Source: Papilionanthe hookeriana x Papilionanthe teres
Taxonomy: Eukaryota > Streptophyta > Magnoliopsida > Asparagales > Orchidaceae
DNA: 64,000 nucleotides
Assembly: GCA_022702705.1 (NCBI GenBank)
Contig: CM040434.1
Coordinates: 61,157,334-61,221,333 of the forward strand
Direction: 5' to 3'
Shown: piece by piece, positions 46,639 to 59,040 of the stretch
Numbering within the stretch: the first letter of the stretch is position 1
Layout of the letters: each line of letters begins with the position of its first letter
The notes under the pieces: model-generated
The model's database searches: none
Told to the model about the DNA's origin: nothing
What the model saw: only the letters and a program-made list of their open reading frames with translations
Program-made: the position numbers and the translations under genes

Positions 46639-47880
46639 CTAAAGCTGGATGCTCATGAGATACTGCAAAGGGTTTACTCTTGAGATAAAATAAACATGAT
46701 GTGAGAGCATGTAGTGCCTCAACTTTTGGACCGAGAATATCAACTCCAAGCAGTAATTTTCAATTAGATGATATCTCATTTCAGTGGGGATGAAACACTG
46801 ACTAAGGTAGTAAAAAGTGTTATCTTTCCCACCTTCATTATTTTGAGCTAGTAAAGCTCCTAATGACCCATCGAGAGATAATGTAGAGAATAAGGATTTA
46901 CCTAGGACCAGAGCTCCTAATATTAGAGGATTCAGTAAATAGCACTTGATATCATTAAAACCAGGCAGACATGTTTTGTCTAATGGAAACAAACATCTTT
47001 CATGGTCAAAGAAGAAAAAGGCTGACTTCTACCAGAATAGTTTGAAATGAACCTCCTAATATAGACAAGCTTCCCCTAAAGGGAATGCATTCTGTCAGAA
47101 TTTTAGGAGGCTCCATCTCCATGATGAATTTAATCTTATTGGGATCAATATTTATGCTCTTATGATGGATAATGAAATCCAGAAACTTCTCAGAAGATAT
47201 GCCAAAGGCACATTTCAACGGGTTCATCTTGGTGTAATATTTCCTAAGGTGTTCGAAGATAATCCTTCTGAGAGCTGATCCTCTTCATAATGCCTCTTAA
47301 TTAGTACATCATCAATGTAACACTTAGCTTGATGATGTAGCAATTCATTAATGATATGCATTCATAGCACACTGATAGGTTGCTGACATTGTTTAATCTG
47401 AAGGGCATGACCTTAAAGCAAAATATGTCAATTGGAGTATGAAACATCGTATGATGCTCCTCATCTGGGGCCATCCAGATTTGAACTGGATAAGCCATCG
47501 AAGAAGGAAAAAATCTCATGATATGAGGCGAAATTGATCATAATCTCTGGAATCGCGAAGGAAAATATACTTTCGGGCAACCTTTTTTAGGTCCCAAAAA
47601 TCAATGTAAACTCGTATATGTCTGTTCTTCTTTCAAATAGGTGTGACATTTGTGAGCCATGTAGCATAGGAGACCTCCCTTATAAAGCCAACCTTGATTA
47701 GCTTTTTGGGATCTTCAATGACCTTTTACTCTATCTCAAATGACATCATTCAAGGTGTTCGTTTCATCGGGATAACACTCAGATTCATGGCCAAATGATG
47801 TATGGCTACCTCTGGAGCTAGACCGAGCATCTCGGAATAACTCCAAGTAAGACAATCATGAAACTCTTTCATATTGATGT
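46639..47880 (-). pseudogene. Element F reverse transcriptase and RNase H, broken
   Basis: VIEDPKKLIKVGFIREVSYA and NVTPI near 47650-47720 open the RT. NRHIRVYIDFWDLKKVARKY follows (normally VCVDFRDLNKACPKD). The piece 47301-47519 has PIDIFCFKVMPFRLNN. RNase H (46639-46992) keeps DGSLGALLAQNNEGGKDNTF, FYYLSQCFIPTEMRYHLIEN and ELIFSVQKLRHYMLSHHVYF. This wording is Tat/Ogre, clearly different from A-C. Confidence 0.85.
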
Positions 47881-48930
47881 AATTTTAATGGCTATAGAAT
47901 TTGATAAGAGTTTGCTAAGAAAAGTTAGATGATGATCATCAACCATACCAGGTTAATCGCAATCAACTCGTTGACTGTCAAAGATACACCATCCTCAAGT
48001 TGAGGAGAGACATCCTTAACTTCAATCTCTTCAATAGTAGAGGTGAGGTTCTCATTGCCTTCATGTGTGGAAATCATTCTACATGAAGCTCTAGAGAGTC
48101 TAGACCTTTCAGGCTTTTTAATATAGCCTAGAACAAACCTTTCCCCTAGGGGTCTATATTGCCACATAACCTTAAATAATTTGGCTTGGCGAGTAGACCC
48201 CTTCTCAAATAATATCCCAACGTAAGCATTTTATAATGAGAGGAGAGTATTAATAAGAAAGAGGAATATCCTTTGCTTCTTCATTCTCATGTTTAAAACA
48301 ATTACATTAAAACAGGTTTATAAAATAAAATACTGTCCTCCTTAAACTTGGGCCTAAGAGGTACATAAAAGGTCTTCAACTCTTTAGTGGTGGAAGCTTG
48401 CACAGTCATCAGATCTTTGCGATGACATCGTGGTATGGGGTCAATGGTCAACATCTTGTCTGATAAAGAGAGAGTGTAAGCAAACGAGGGAAAATGCCTG
48501 TTAAGGGTAGCATAAGTTTCTTCTTGTCAACATCTTTTGGGTTTGAACAACTCATGGGTAGCACATCATCTGGCTCGGACTCAGAGTTCGATAAGCCTTA
48601 ATCTTCACTTTACTTGATGGTAGAATGGGGAGCCTGGGCTCATACTTTGAAGCTATGGGGGCACGATGCCTTCCCTTTTGCTCCTTTGTCCCCTTGTCTT
48701 TAACAAGGAAAGAACTAAAAAGGTGAGGGGCCAGTAGACATCCCGATAAATTTGAGATTAAGATAGATACCATAGATGGTACATCGTACTTAACATCATT
48801 GTAAACTCCCACCTTGTTAATTGAATGGTTGAACATCTCCAAGGATAGAAAACTCTTCCCCTCCATGAATATATTTGATGCATTTGTGAAGGTTGAAAGG
48901 TACCATAACATACTCATGGATCCATGAGCG
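47881..48930 (-). pseudogene. Element F protease end and protease-RT linker, broken
   Basis: Directly after E's edge the minus strand reads WIHEYVMVPFNLHKCIKYI, the end of the Tat protease (usual form PWIH...VPS.LHQ..KF), and then GGEEFSILGDVQ. The piece 47925-48167 has VSPQLEDGVSLTVNELIAIN, the acidic linker before RT. E has therefore cut F just after the protease. Confidence 0.75.
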
Positions 48931-49450
48931 TGATATACCTAAAATATATAGTGTTTTTAAGCACATTTTTATACTTATTTTTGATGATGTTGCACTTTAA
49001 TGGAAGGAATTTTCGTGTTTTGCTTGTAGCTATGATTAAAATGAGTTATTATGATGAAAGGAGCAATAAAGGGTCAAATTTGGAGCAAAAATTTAAAAAA
49101 GATTTGCAAAGTTGGCCTCTGGCGCCTAAACGACGGAAGGCTGGCACATAGGCGCCACAGTTAAGGTAACGAATGGCGCAAATTTAAAGGGGTTTTTGAA
49201 GCATCCTTTGGTTTAAACTTCACTAACTTCCCATCAGCGCTAAAATTCATTTAAAATTTGAACGGATGGATGCATTCTTGGTGGATACATTGAATCTGGA
49301 TATATTTTGAAGAGACACCAAGGCACCTTTTGGAAAATTTTAAAAAGAAGACTTGAAGATCAGAAAAATGGTTGTTGTTGAAGGGTGTGATTAGTGTTAA
49401 GAGTCAAGTTTATGTTAGAGACTTGTTGAGAGCACACATTTCCACTTCAC
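48931..49450 (+). repeat. LTR E, Athila type, part left of the giant unit D
   Basis: TGATATACCTAAAATATATA matches the start of C's LTRs, followed by GATGATGTTGCACTTTAATGG and TTTTGCTTGTAGCTATGA. A clear GC module is at 49115-49162 (GGCGCCTAAACGACGG, CATAGGCGCCACAG). The 5-bp flank is GAGCG (48926-48930). It is more diverged from C's LTRs than these are from each other. At 49450 it is interrupted, and it resumes at 63341. Confidence 0.88.
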
Positions 49451-49639
49451 TGTTGACCTCACTTTTGTGAGGACTATTTATAAACTATATTAGAGTGGGA
49501 AGTCTACCAAAATTAACTCCCTAACTCTTAATGATGGTTACTAAACCCTAATATCTAGGGTGAGACCCTATGAAACCTTTTTAACATAAATTTTGATGAC
49601 ATCTCAAAATGATCAAATCAGTAATGACAAATCCTAATG

Positions 49640-50420
49640 TGATCAGCTATTGACCTAACAGGTCAACTTTTGACCCAAATGGTTAACTTTGGTCAAAATG
49701 GTCAATTCCTAACCCAGTGACCAATCCTATTACCTAACAGGTCAATTTTCGACCCAAATGGTGAACTTTGGTCAAATTGGTCAATTCCTGACCCAGTGAC
49801 CAACCCTATTAACCAAACATGTCACTTTGACCCAAATGATCAACTTTGGTCAAACTGATCATTTCCTAACCTAGTGGCCAATCCTATTAACCTAACAGGT
49901 CAACTTTTGACCTAAATGGTCAACTTTAGTCGATCTGGTCAATTCCTGACCTAGTGACCAACCCTATTAACCCAACAAGTCAACTTTTGACCCAAAAGTA
50001 AACTCTGGTCAAACTAGTTAATTTCTGACCCAATGACCAACGCTATTGACCTAATAGGTTAACCTTTGACCCAAAAGTCAACTTTGGTCAAACTGGTCAA
50101 TTTCTGACCCAATGACCAACCTTATTGACCCAACAGGTTAATGTATGACTTAAAAAGTCAACTTTGGTCAAACTAGTCAATTCCTGACCCAGTGACCAAT
50201 CCTATTGACCTAATAGGTCAATTTGTGACCCACATGGTTAACTTTGGTCAAAAGGATCAATTCCTGACCCAGTGACCAACCCCATTGACCCAACAGGTCA
50301 ACCTTTGACCCAAAAGGTCAAAATGGGCCAAAATCTTCAATGTTTGACCCTTTAACTATCATATTGACCTCATTAGTCAACCTTTAACCAAAATAGGTCA
50401 AACATATTCAAAATAGTCAA
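49640..50420. repeat. 80-bp minisatellite rich in GGTCAA/TTGACC
   Basis: About nine imperfect copies of an 80-bp unit. Landmarks per unit are CAACCCTATT, AACAGGTCAAC, TTTTGACCCAAA, TGGTCAACTTTGGTCAAAC and TTCCTGACCCAGTGAC. By eye I count close to 29 perfect TTGACC cores on either strand. Degenerate copies trail to about 50720. It lies in what would be U3 of D. Confidence 0.88.
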
Positions 50421-53325
50421 CCCATGACCTAAAGACCACCACATTGACATCATAAGTCAGACATTGATCTAATCAACTTGATATTGGTCAAGGAGATCAA
50501 AGCAAAACTCAAAAAGTCAACACATTGACTTTTGGTTTGAAATAAACCCTATGACCAAACCTACCTAAAAATTCAAAATCATTGGACTTTATGACTAAGA
50601 TAAACCATGACAAGGTTATGAAAGTCACATTAGTCATCCTTGGACCAAAATGAGTCAACTTGAGTTAACCTAGGTCAACTTGGGTCAACCTAAGTCAATT
50701 ATGGTCAACCAAAGACAAATTTGGTCAAAACATTCAATCAATTCAATAAAATTAATTAAATGAATAATTCCCAAAAATCATTTTAATTAGGAGATACTCA
50801 TACACTACCCAATTCCCCTTTCTTTGAACATCAAATTTCTTCCCTAGGACCTAGGGAATTGATCCTCATTGATTCCAGCTCCTTAAACCTAATCAATCCC
50901 CTTAATTCAGTTAACCCAAGAAGCACCCAAATAAGCCAAAACCAGGACAGTTTGGGAGTCAGAAACCAACCTCCATAAATCTTCAAATTACCATCCCAAA
51001 TCCATTTAGGGACTGAACGAAGGTAAGCCCAATCAAAATCAGGCATCCCCATAACCCTTAAGCCGCTGATTGATCAAGCCCATTTAGACTGAGCACCTCT
51101 TAAACAAAATCATATAGGGATGTTGACCTCATTTTTGATGAGGTCTTCCTTTCTTCTTTTTAGTGCTTAGGATCTAGCCTTAGGCTTTTCCTTTGACTAT
51201 CTTAGAGGACTAGAATTGGGACCCGCCTTTTAGAAATTCAAACCACTTCTAAACTCCCTGCAAACTCCACAAACTTGACTATAGACCCCTAATCACCTAG
51301 AGGGTTGAAATCGAATGTGGAAGTTTAAAGGATGAGTTCCTATAGGATTCTTTGGCCTTAGAGATCCTTGCACGGTGGCACGGTGCAGTGAAGGGGCTGA
51401 CTTACACTACACTTACACACTACATTTCCACACACTTCCTAAAACCACACCCATACCCAACTTAACCTCCTGACTCAGGTAGGTGATTCACATGGATGGT
51501 CCTTAACCCCTAAGCCCTTGGCTAAGAGGGTTAGGAACAACATAGTGAATGCCTCAAATGAGTCCTTTCATGGCTCATATGGGCTTGAAATGGCTTCATG
51601 GCTCAACCAAAATGATTTCTTTCCACCTAGATTCACCCAATCTTCAATTTCCCAAATTTTCAATTTTTGACCCCAGGACCCTACACCTACTAAACCTACC
51701 CAAAACCACTCGAAATTACCCAATTTTTGCAAAATTTCCAAATTACCCAAAATTTTCCAAAATCAATCTCAAACATCTCCACATCACTCAAATTGATCAT
51801 CCATACCCAAAAATACTAAAAATTCCAAAAATACCCCCCAATACCCTCCAAATACCCAAAATACCCTTCTTGGCCTAAAAATCCAAAAATTCAGAAAATT
51901 CCCAGAAAATTCCAGAAAATCCTAAATATTCCCAATTTCATTTTTTCCAACTACACCATGGGCCAATTTTGTCAATTTACCCTACTTTTGTCAAAACCCC
52001 CAAATTGACCCATTTTAACCCTAAGTGAACCCAATGTCAAACCAAACCTACCCAATTGACCCCAATTTTGGTTCAATTCAATTCTAAACTTCAATTCAAC
52101 ATTCCTAATACCAATTTAGACCAAATCCAAGTCCAATTTGATTGACATTTGGATCCAATTCCACTTTTGACCTTAAGGCCCATTTTTTGACCTAAGCCCA
52201 GAACCTAACCCAAATAAACCCAAACCCCAAAAATCAAAGCCCAACCAAAATCAAAACCTCTTTGAAACATTCCCATAAACACTTCTTAACAATAATTCTA
52301 CATCAATTTCAACCCTAGCCCAACATTGGCCCAACTTGGCCCATTTGGACCTATATTGGCCCATTCACCAAAAGAATCCAAATCCAACCCAATTCAAGCC
52401 CAAACTACCCCAAATTTGCTTCAAGTTACTCATGACACATCCATGAGCTAAACCCAACAATTATTTGGCCCAACCTTTTACAAAAATTTTCATCCATGAA
52501 CACATTCATAAACTTAAAAGCCCACTTCCCTTAAACCCTTCTAAAAACCCATTTCCTTCAAAATTCAAAAGCCCAAATCTACCCTAAAGCCCACATGACA
52601 TCTCCATTTGTCATCTATTTAATTAAATCCATTACCTAAGTCCTAAAATCATCATTGAATTATTCCAAATGAAGCTTCATCCAAATTCCCATCAAATTAC
52701 CAAAAATTTCTTAAAACCCATTTTTATGAAATTGACTCAACTTTCCCCAAGCCAAAGACAAGCCATGCAAGCCATTGACAAGCCACATGAAGCCATGGGA
52801 GGCTTGACATGTGACCATGCCATTAATGGTAAAAGGAGGGGCTCCTTTCCTAATCTTTCATTAAGCCTTTTTACCTTAAGCATGTCACACACTAAACCAT
52901 GTTTAGCCACCTCATCATGGATAGAGACCACACCACTCTCTCTTGGCTGACCCAAGCTGATCCTCTCAGCCCAAAATCAGGCCATGGGGAGGTGAACCAA
53001 GCCCAAAGGTGAGTTGACCCATTTGGACCCAAAATAGGCTCATCCCCCATTCCACTTCAATCCAACTCCTTTACACATGGCAATTGCCAATTGATTGCAC
53101 AAGCCTCCAGCCCTGACCCACCTGACCAAGATGGTGACCATTGCCTGGCCGGCCGGCCACCAGGCCGCCGGAAAACACCATGGCCGAGAACTCACATGTG
53201 AGCCAACATTGAAATTCTCACTTGCTGAGCTGCCCCATCCCTAGTGGTCACCATGGCTGATCTTCTCCTCACCGAGCAGCTGATCCCGAGCCCTAACTCT
53301 CCACGGGAGGCCCTCTACCCTCTCC

Positions 53326-53333
53326 TATTTAAA
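53326..53333 (+). promoter_or_regulatory. Putative TATA box of the giant solo LTR (right copy)
   Basis: TATTTAAA in a CTCCTATTTAAACTCC context, conserved with the left copy (15921-15927). The leader after it starts CTCGGCCATGAGAG. Confidence 0.45.
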
Positions 53334-55919
53334 CTCCACCCCTCTCGGCCATGAGAGAAGAGAAAAAAAAAACCTTGCCAAAACTCTGCAAAAATTGTTC
53401 CAGACCCTTCTCCACCTTTAGAGCACTTGATCCCCAGTGAAATCCCCCTGCCATTTCTCCTCTGTAAGCTCGATTTCGAGTTGAAATTCCACCCAAAACC
53501 AGGACACTTCTCCACGGTGAGCCAATTCTCAAATTGATTGGCTCTACACCTTCACCGGACCAAGGGAAGGTGTCCACCATCAAAAGCCCCATCTCCGAGC
53601 CACCCGGTTGCTCCAGCCTCCAAGCTTTGTGATCGGGCTTGGTCGAAATCATATCCAGACAATTCACCAGACCAGGAGACTTCATCTGGAGCTTGCTGGG
53701 ATCCAATCGAAGGTGACACAACGCTCAGATCGAAGCCACACTTCTCTGAGCAAAGGTATGGCCTCACTCTTCTTCCCGAGCTTCTGAACATTCTCCATTT
53801 TCATTGAGTCAATTTCATGCCACATAAACCGTATAGATGTATTCGTCTCTTCAAGACGAATCCATAGAGCATAAGAACACGAAAATCCATTGAGAATCGA
53901 GTGAGATCTTAGGGATTTAGTGTGGACGGCTCTCGGGTGAGAACACTTGGGGACGATGAACGGATGCCGTCCATTCAATACACGCGCGGACGAACGGCTC
54001 AGATGGCGTCGGACCAGGAAACGGTGCGAGAACCGCGGGGCCCGGGCTGCTGACTCAGATGGCGGCGCCCAATCACAGCGCGACACGTACCCCTTCGGAG
54101 CTGCCGATGTTTCGCTGGCGCCGCGTGGATAAGTAGATAAATAGGGTATTTTCTGATTTATTTAATTCCCTAAACTTCAAAAATCCATATCTTTGTGTAG
54201 AAAAATCACAAAAATAAAATAAAAATACCCTCTTGCTCAGGTGAATAGAGGAGAATAATGTCGAAAAGAAATCATTTAATTTCATCAAGTATTTTATTTT
54301 TTATAATTTATTTACTCTCTGCATTGTTTTAATTCTCCATGCATGCATACAATTCACCATGGCATGAGACCATAGGGCTTTTGAAGCCTCTGAATTTGGG
54401 AACATTCCCTGAATTTTCTAAAGTCAGAGGCCATCCCTATGAGGAGTTCTTGATTTTTCAAGTTCAGGTCACTGTTTTGAGTATTTTAATTCCAGTAAAT
54501 AGCATGTTGTGAAATAAATTCTAGGAAAATTTGGTGATGTTCCTTATGACCAGAGAACCCTAGGAAAAAATAGGTTTTGACTTAGTTCATTTAAAACAGC
54601 CCTAATTGGCTTAAACACCCAAAATAGGTCTTTAATTAATTAGAGTTAACCAGGCATCAAATTGACTTGAAATCAATTCTCCACTGACCTTTAGGATCAG
54701 AGGAACCCACCATAAAAATTTGAAGTCAATTGGACTCAGGTTAGCCCCACTAATTGGGTTGATTAAGTCACTTAGCCATTTTAAACTTTAAAAATTCATA
54801 ACTTTTAAAATACTTTTCAAAAATTCACCAAATTGGTTTTGGAGCCTCTCTGATATCAGGGGAACCCAAGAAAATTAAAATTTCAATTTTCTAAAAAAGT
54901 TGATTTTTAATAATATTTTAATATTTTTAATAATTAAAAAATAATAAAAATCACAAAAATAATAAAATTCACCAAAATGTCACATTTTGAATTTTAATCA
55001 CTTAGGAGCAAATCCCACATTTTTCCTAGGTCTATTTAGTGAGATATTGAATTTTAAAGCCCTAAGGTAATTTTAAAAATTAAAAAATGTATTTTCTAGC
55101 ATTTTCACTAAAATAATTATAATAAATCATAGAAAAATCAGAAAATTGCAAAATTTGATTCTCTGGTTTCCTTGATATCAGAGAGATTTTTGAAAAATAT
55201 AAAACCCATTTTTCAACATTTATTTTATTTTTAAATTAATTAACACTCCAAAACTCAAAATAATTATAATAAAAATAATATAATTCAAAAAATCACCAAA
55301 ATTGGTCCAAGTGCTTCTCTGGTCATTAGGAATGTCCCCTAATTTTCTTAAGGACAGAAACTTTCCCTTGGTCATGTTATCAAATTTTCCTTGAAAATCT
55401 CTATTTTCCACCAAAAATAATTATATAAATAAATTAAATACAGAAAAATCACATTTTCTCCTCTCATGTCTTTATTGACATATGAGTGAAGTTACATAAA
55501 AATTTCAAATTCATTTAAGTTTAATTTAGTGAGTTATGAAATTATTAAGCTTAAAGGGTAAAATGGTAATTAAACTTTCAACCCTTAATTAAAACTTTAG
55601 GTTTAATAAAAATTAACAAGTAAAATATTTGATCTTAATCTGATTTGGATGATTGAAATTTAAATAATTAAAGGGTAGAAACCCATTAAATAATTTTAAA
55701 ATGATTAAACCTTAATTAAATAATTGATTAAATTTGGAAGAATAATAAAATTGGAATCATTAAAATAAGGGATATTTATTAGGAAGAGATTTATTCTTTA
55801 ATTTAAAAATCCCTAAATTAATCATCTCATTAATATTCAACTCTTAATTAAAATGATAATTCAAATTCAAAATATTAAAAGACTTAATCATTAAACTAAA
55901 ATTAAACTCTTTCAAAAAT

Positions 55920-56240
55920 TTCAATTAAAATTAAAAATAAAGTAAATTAAAGATAAATTAAATTAAAATTAAATTAAATTTAATAATTAAATTAAATTGA
56001 GACAAATTAAATTAAATTAAATTAAATTAAAATTAAATTAAATTAAATTAAACGATTAAATTAAATTAAATTAAATAATTAAAATTAAATTAAATTAAAT
56101 TAAACAATTAAATTAAATTAAATTAAATTAAATAATTAAATTAAATTAAATCAAATCAAATTAATTAAACACCAAATCAAATTAAATTGAACTATGTTAA
56201 ACTAAATTAAAACTCAATTAAATTAAGTTAAATTAAATAT
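55920..56240. repeat. (TTTAA)n tract in the right giant LTR
   Basis: Long runs of AAATT/TTAAA pentamers, interrupted by AATAATTAAA and AAACGATTAA. It is the counterpart of 13440-13650. Confidence 0.85.
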
Positions 56241-59040
56241 AACATCACTTAAGACATAAAGAATTCAAAATAAATGTAAAATAACTTGAACACTATTCCA
56301 AATTTAAACCCTTAACTTAAATCAAATCATTTGAATACTAATTTACCCTTGAAAGCTTTGATTATTATAACTCCTAAATGGAACATCAAATGAAGTGTTA
56401 TCTCACTCATAGGATATTCAAATGTCCTAGTTCACTGAGCAAGTTAACAAGACTTGAAAACCTCGGACGATCGATTCATTTATATAATTAAATTCATTTG
56501 GACTTAAAACAATCCTAGAAATATTGAAAAGATGTTTAAGATTCTTCTTAAGCACTTCCTCAATATGATAGGATATTTATAAGAACAATTGGACTTAATT
56601 GTTCTTTGATGAAGAAAATCGTCCTCAAACAAAAACACAAAGAACCTAGACGTCATAAGAGTTGACTAGCTATAGGATTAGGAATTTGGTAGAAAACCAT
56701 AACCTTTCCCTTAGCTTTACCTAGGGACTTGCTTAAATATTCTAATTGTGTTTTAAGTGCAGCTTGGGATGACGGGAAGACCCTCCAGGTACGCTTTTAT
56801 TTTATTGCAATTTACTTTCTTGCAATTTATTTTCTTGCAATTTACTTTATTGCAAATGCACTTTACTTTTCTTGCATGATAAAACAACAGTTGCATGAAA
56901 ACCCACACCTTTAGGATAGTCCCTAAAACTGAAACCAAAACTAAGTTAAAAGTCATTGCAAGATAAAATTCACCGCCATAACATTTCAAAATATAAAACA
57001 ACTCAAAATTTAATCACAAACAGAACACAAAACTACAATTGCAACTAAACTAAAACGTCCTGTTGGATGATCGGGAATACCTCGGATGATGTAACCTACG
57101 TGTTGCTAACGGGATTTCCCACGGTCTAAATGAAAGTGTGGAACTCATTCAGTTGAGTTTAGCAAATTCATCTGGACTAAGTGAATCCGATAAAAATAAT
57201 GATGCCGGAAGGATGGAACCGTGGGATCTTAACCGGTGTCGTTATAATCAACTTTAAGATTTGTTTTAATTAAAACGTAAAAAAACACTTGGAAAATTAA
57301 GACTTCTCTAAACCAAAACACTTTTCTCATCCCCTGATTTATGATTTCTAAAACTAAACCTCTGCAACAACAAGGAACTTGGAGCATGGTGGGCAGCACG
57401 GCCATCGTCGTCAGCAAAACTTGAACCTACTTCAGCAAAACTTTCCTAGAATTAAATAACCAAGCCATAGGACTTCGAGGTAGTTTGCCTAGTGCAACAT
57501 AAATCCTCAACCTTTTCGTTAGGCACTTGCATAATCATTTTATGCAAATTAAGCCCTAACAGGTCTTAGGATTCCGAGGTAGTCGTCCGATACGACAACA
57601 AACCCTCACATCTTCTAGGCTATTTGTTTGATTTTATCATACAAATATAAGCCCTAATTAATTAAAATTGGCAAGATTGAAATACTAAATAAACATTAGG
57701 ACTTTTCTAAATTCAAGCCAAACGATAGGATAGTCGGGAAATTACCGAAGTTCACTTCGAATCAGTGATTTCTCCTACCTTTCTTCCTTTGGATTCACAA
57801 AACAAAATGTTCCAAAATTTGATCCATTCCCTATTGAAATTCCAAAATTCAATCTTTGAAAACCTTAAACTTTGAAATTCTTGAGAGCAGAATTATTGAT
57901 TATTATCGAGAGTTTTCTTAGGTGATTCCCGTCACTTAAGATGTAATTAACTATAGGGGCTTGCCCTTATAGGGAATTTTAAAGAACCCAGGTAATATAA
58001 ACCATGTTTAATGCTTTCATATTAAGCAGGGGAATTTGTCGGCTTATAAAATTGGTTCGCAGACCAAACGGATGTCACAAATCTTCTAGTTTATTTAATC
58101 GAGCCCCACCGTCAAGCAGTGTGCCTATTCTTCGGGATAGATACACGGTTTATGGTACGGTGCTCGTTTATATAAACTATTTGGGATGTGAGATCGGTTT
58201 GATTTCATATCTTAAAATCTTCAAATTTAAAATTATTTTCAAAATCAAATACTACTTTTCAAATTATTTATTTAAACTAAATTAAAAAAAAAAATTCGCC
58301 GCACAATTTCTGTTAGGCGACCCCTTTTTAAAATGAAACACCCAACCTAAAAATATGCTGACAAGGGACCCAATTTGAACTCAAATTGACTTGCATAGAA
58401 ACTCTCTAAGGTCAAGACGAAGATCCAGAACCATTCAAATCGAGCTCAAATCAACTAAGACCAAGGTATGGATTTTCCCCTTTAATGGTGTTCGGGTTTC
58501 ACACTTTATGAAAGAAATCATTTCAAGACCCCCACATATCCGTATGGATATGTTTGTCTGCTCAAGAAGATCATGTAGGAAATAACCTCACTTGATTTCA
58601 TCAAGAATCAAGAGAGATATTGCTCCTAGACCATGGATGGTCTACGGGATCAGGCAGGATGAAGACGATGAACCAAGACTGTATGTTCCCATATTTTGGG
58701 AATGGACGGTCAAGATTAAATCCCCGCGGATCTGCCATTCAAATCCCCACGGGGGATAAAGCGTGTTTTCAATGCTGTCGAGGACACGCGACGCTCCCTC
58801 CTTTTTTTTTGATTTGTTTTAAGGTTAATAAAAACATATTAACCTTAAAAAAAATCAAAAATTCATATCTTTTTGTACAAAAATCATAAAAATAAAATAA
58901 AAATACCCTTGAACTCAGGGTAATGAGGAGAATAATGTGGAATTAAAAATTTGAATTTTTGATTTATATTTGATTTTTAATTAATTAAATGCTCTATGGA
59001 GTATTATAATTATTAAAAATTAATTATAAGTTAGAAAAAT

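Larger units (their letters stand above)
44096..48930 (-). mobile_element. Element F: decayed Ogre/Tat-type Ty3/gypsy pol region
   Basis: The minus strand carries, in order from 48930: end of protease, linker, RT, RNase H, a second archaeal-type RNase H and integrase. The doubled RNase H and the motif wording identify the Ogre/Tat lineage. The left edge abuts B at 44095/44096 with TGTTAGG (an LTR end CCTAACA on the minus strand) after AGACA, a possible target duplication. The partner site would lie right of the window, so insertion into B is likely but not proven. 44096-44690 has no gene and may be 3' spacer or LTR. Confidence 0.8.
51121..58363 (+). mobile_element. Giant solo LTR (7,243 bp) with perfect AGGGA target duplication
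   Basis: It starts TGTTGACCTCATTTTTGATG and ends AAAATATGCTGACA, and is flanked by AGGGA at 51116-51120 and 58364-58368. It is the inverted partner of 5533-17781. No coding domains are found. In order: CCCAA/TTTGG low-complexity DNA (51600-52600), a GC-rich block (53100-53180), a TATA-like box (53326), an AAAGGTATG site (53752-53760), a CpG-rich patch (53985-54125), AT-rich DNA with a (TTTAA)n tract (55920-56240), and an end with AATTAACTATAGGGGCTTGC. Short frames inside (for example 53329-53721 and 53538-53807) overlap on both strands and look fortuitous. Confidence 0.92.

Noticed and set aside
53329..53807. Overlapping open frames of 79-130 codons on both strands in the giant LTR
   Set aside because: They overlap each other, sit in the GC-richer leader where stops are rare, and the left LTR copy does not keep them open. 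No recognisable domain.
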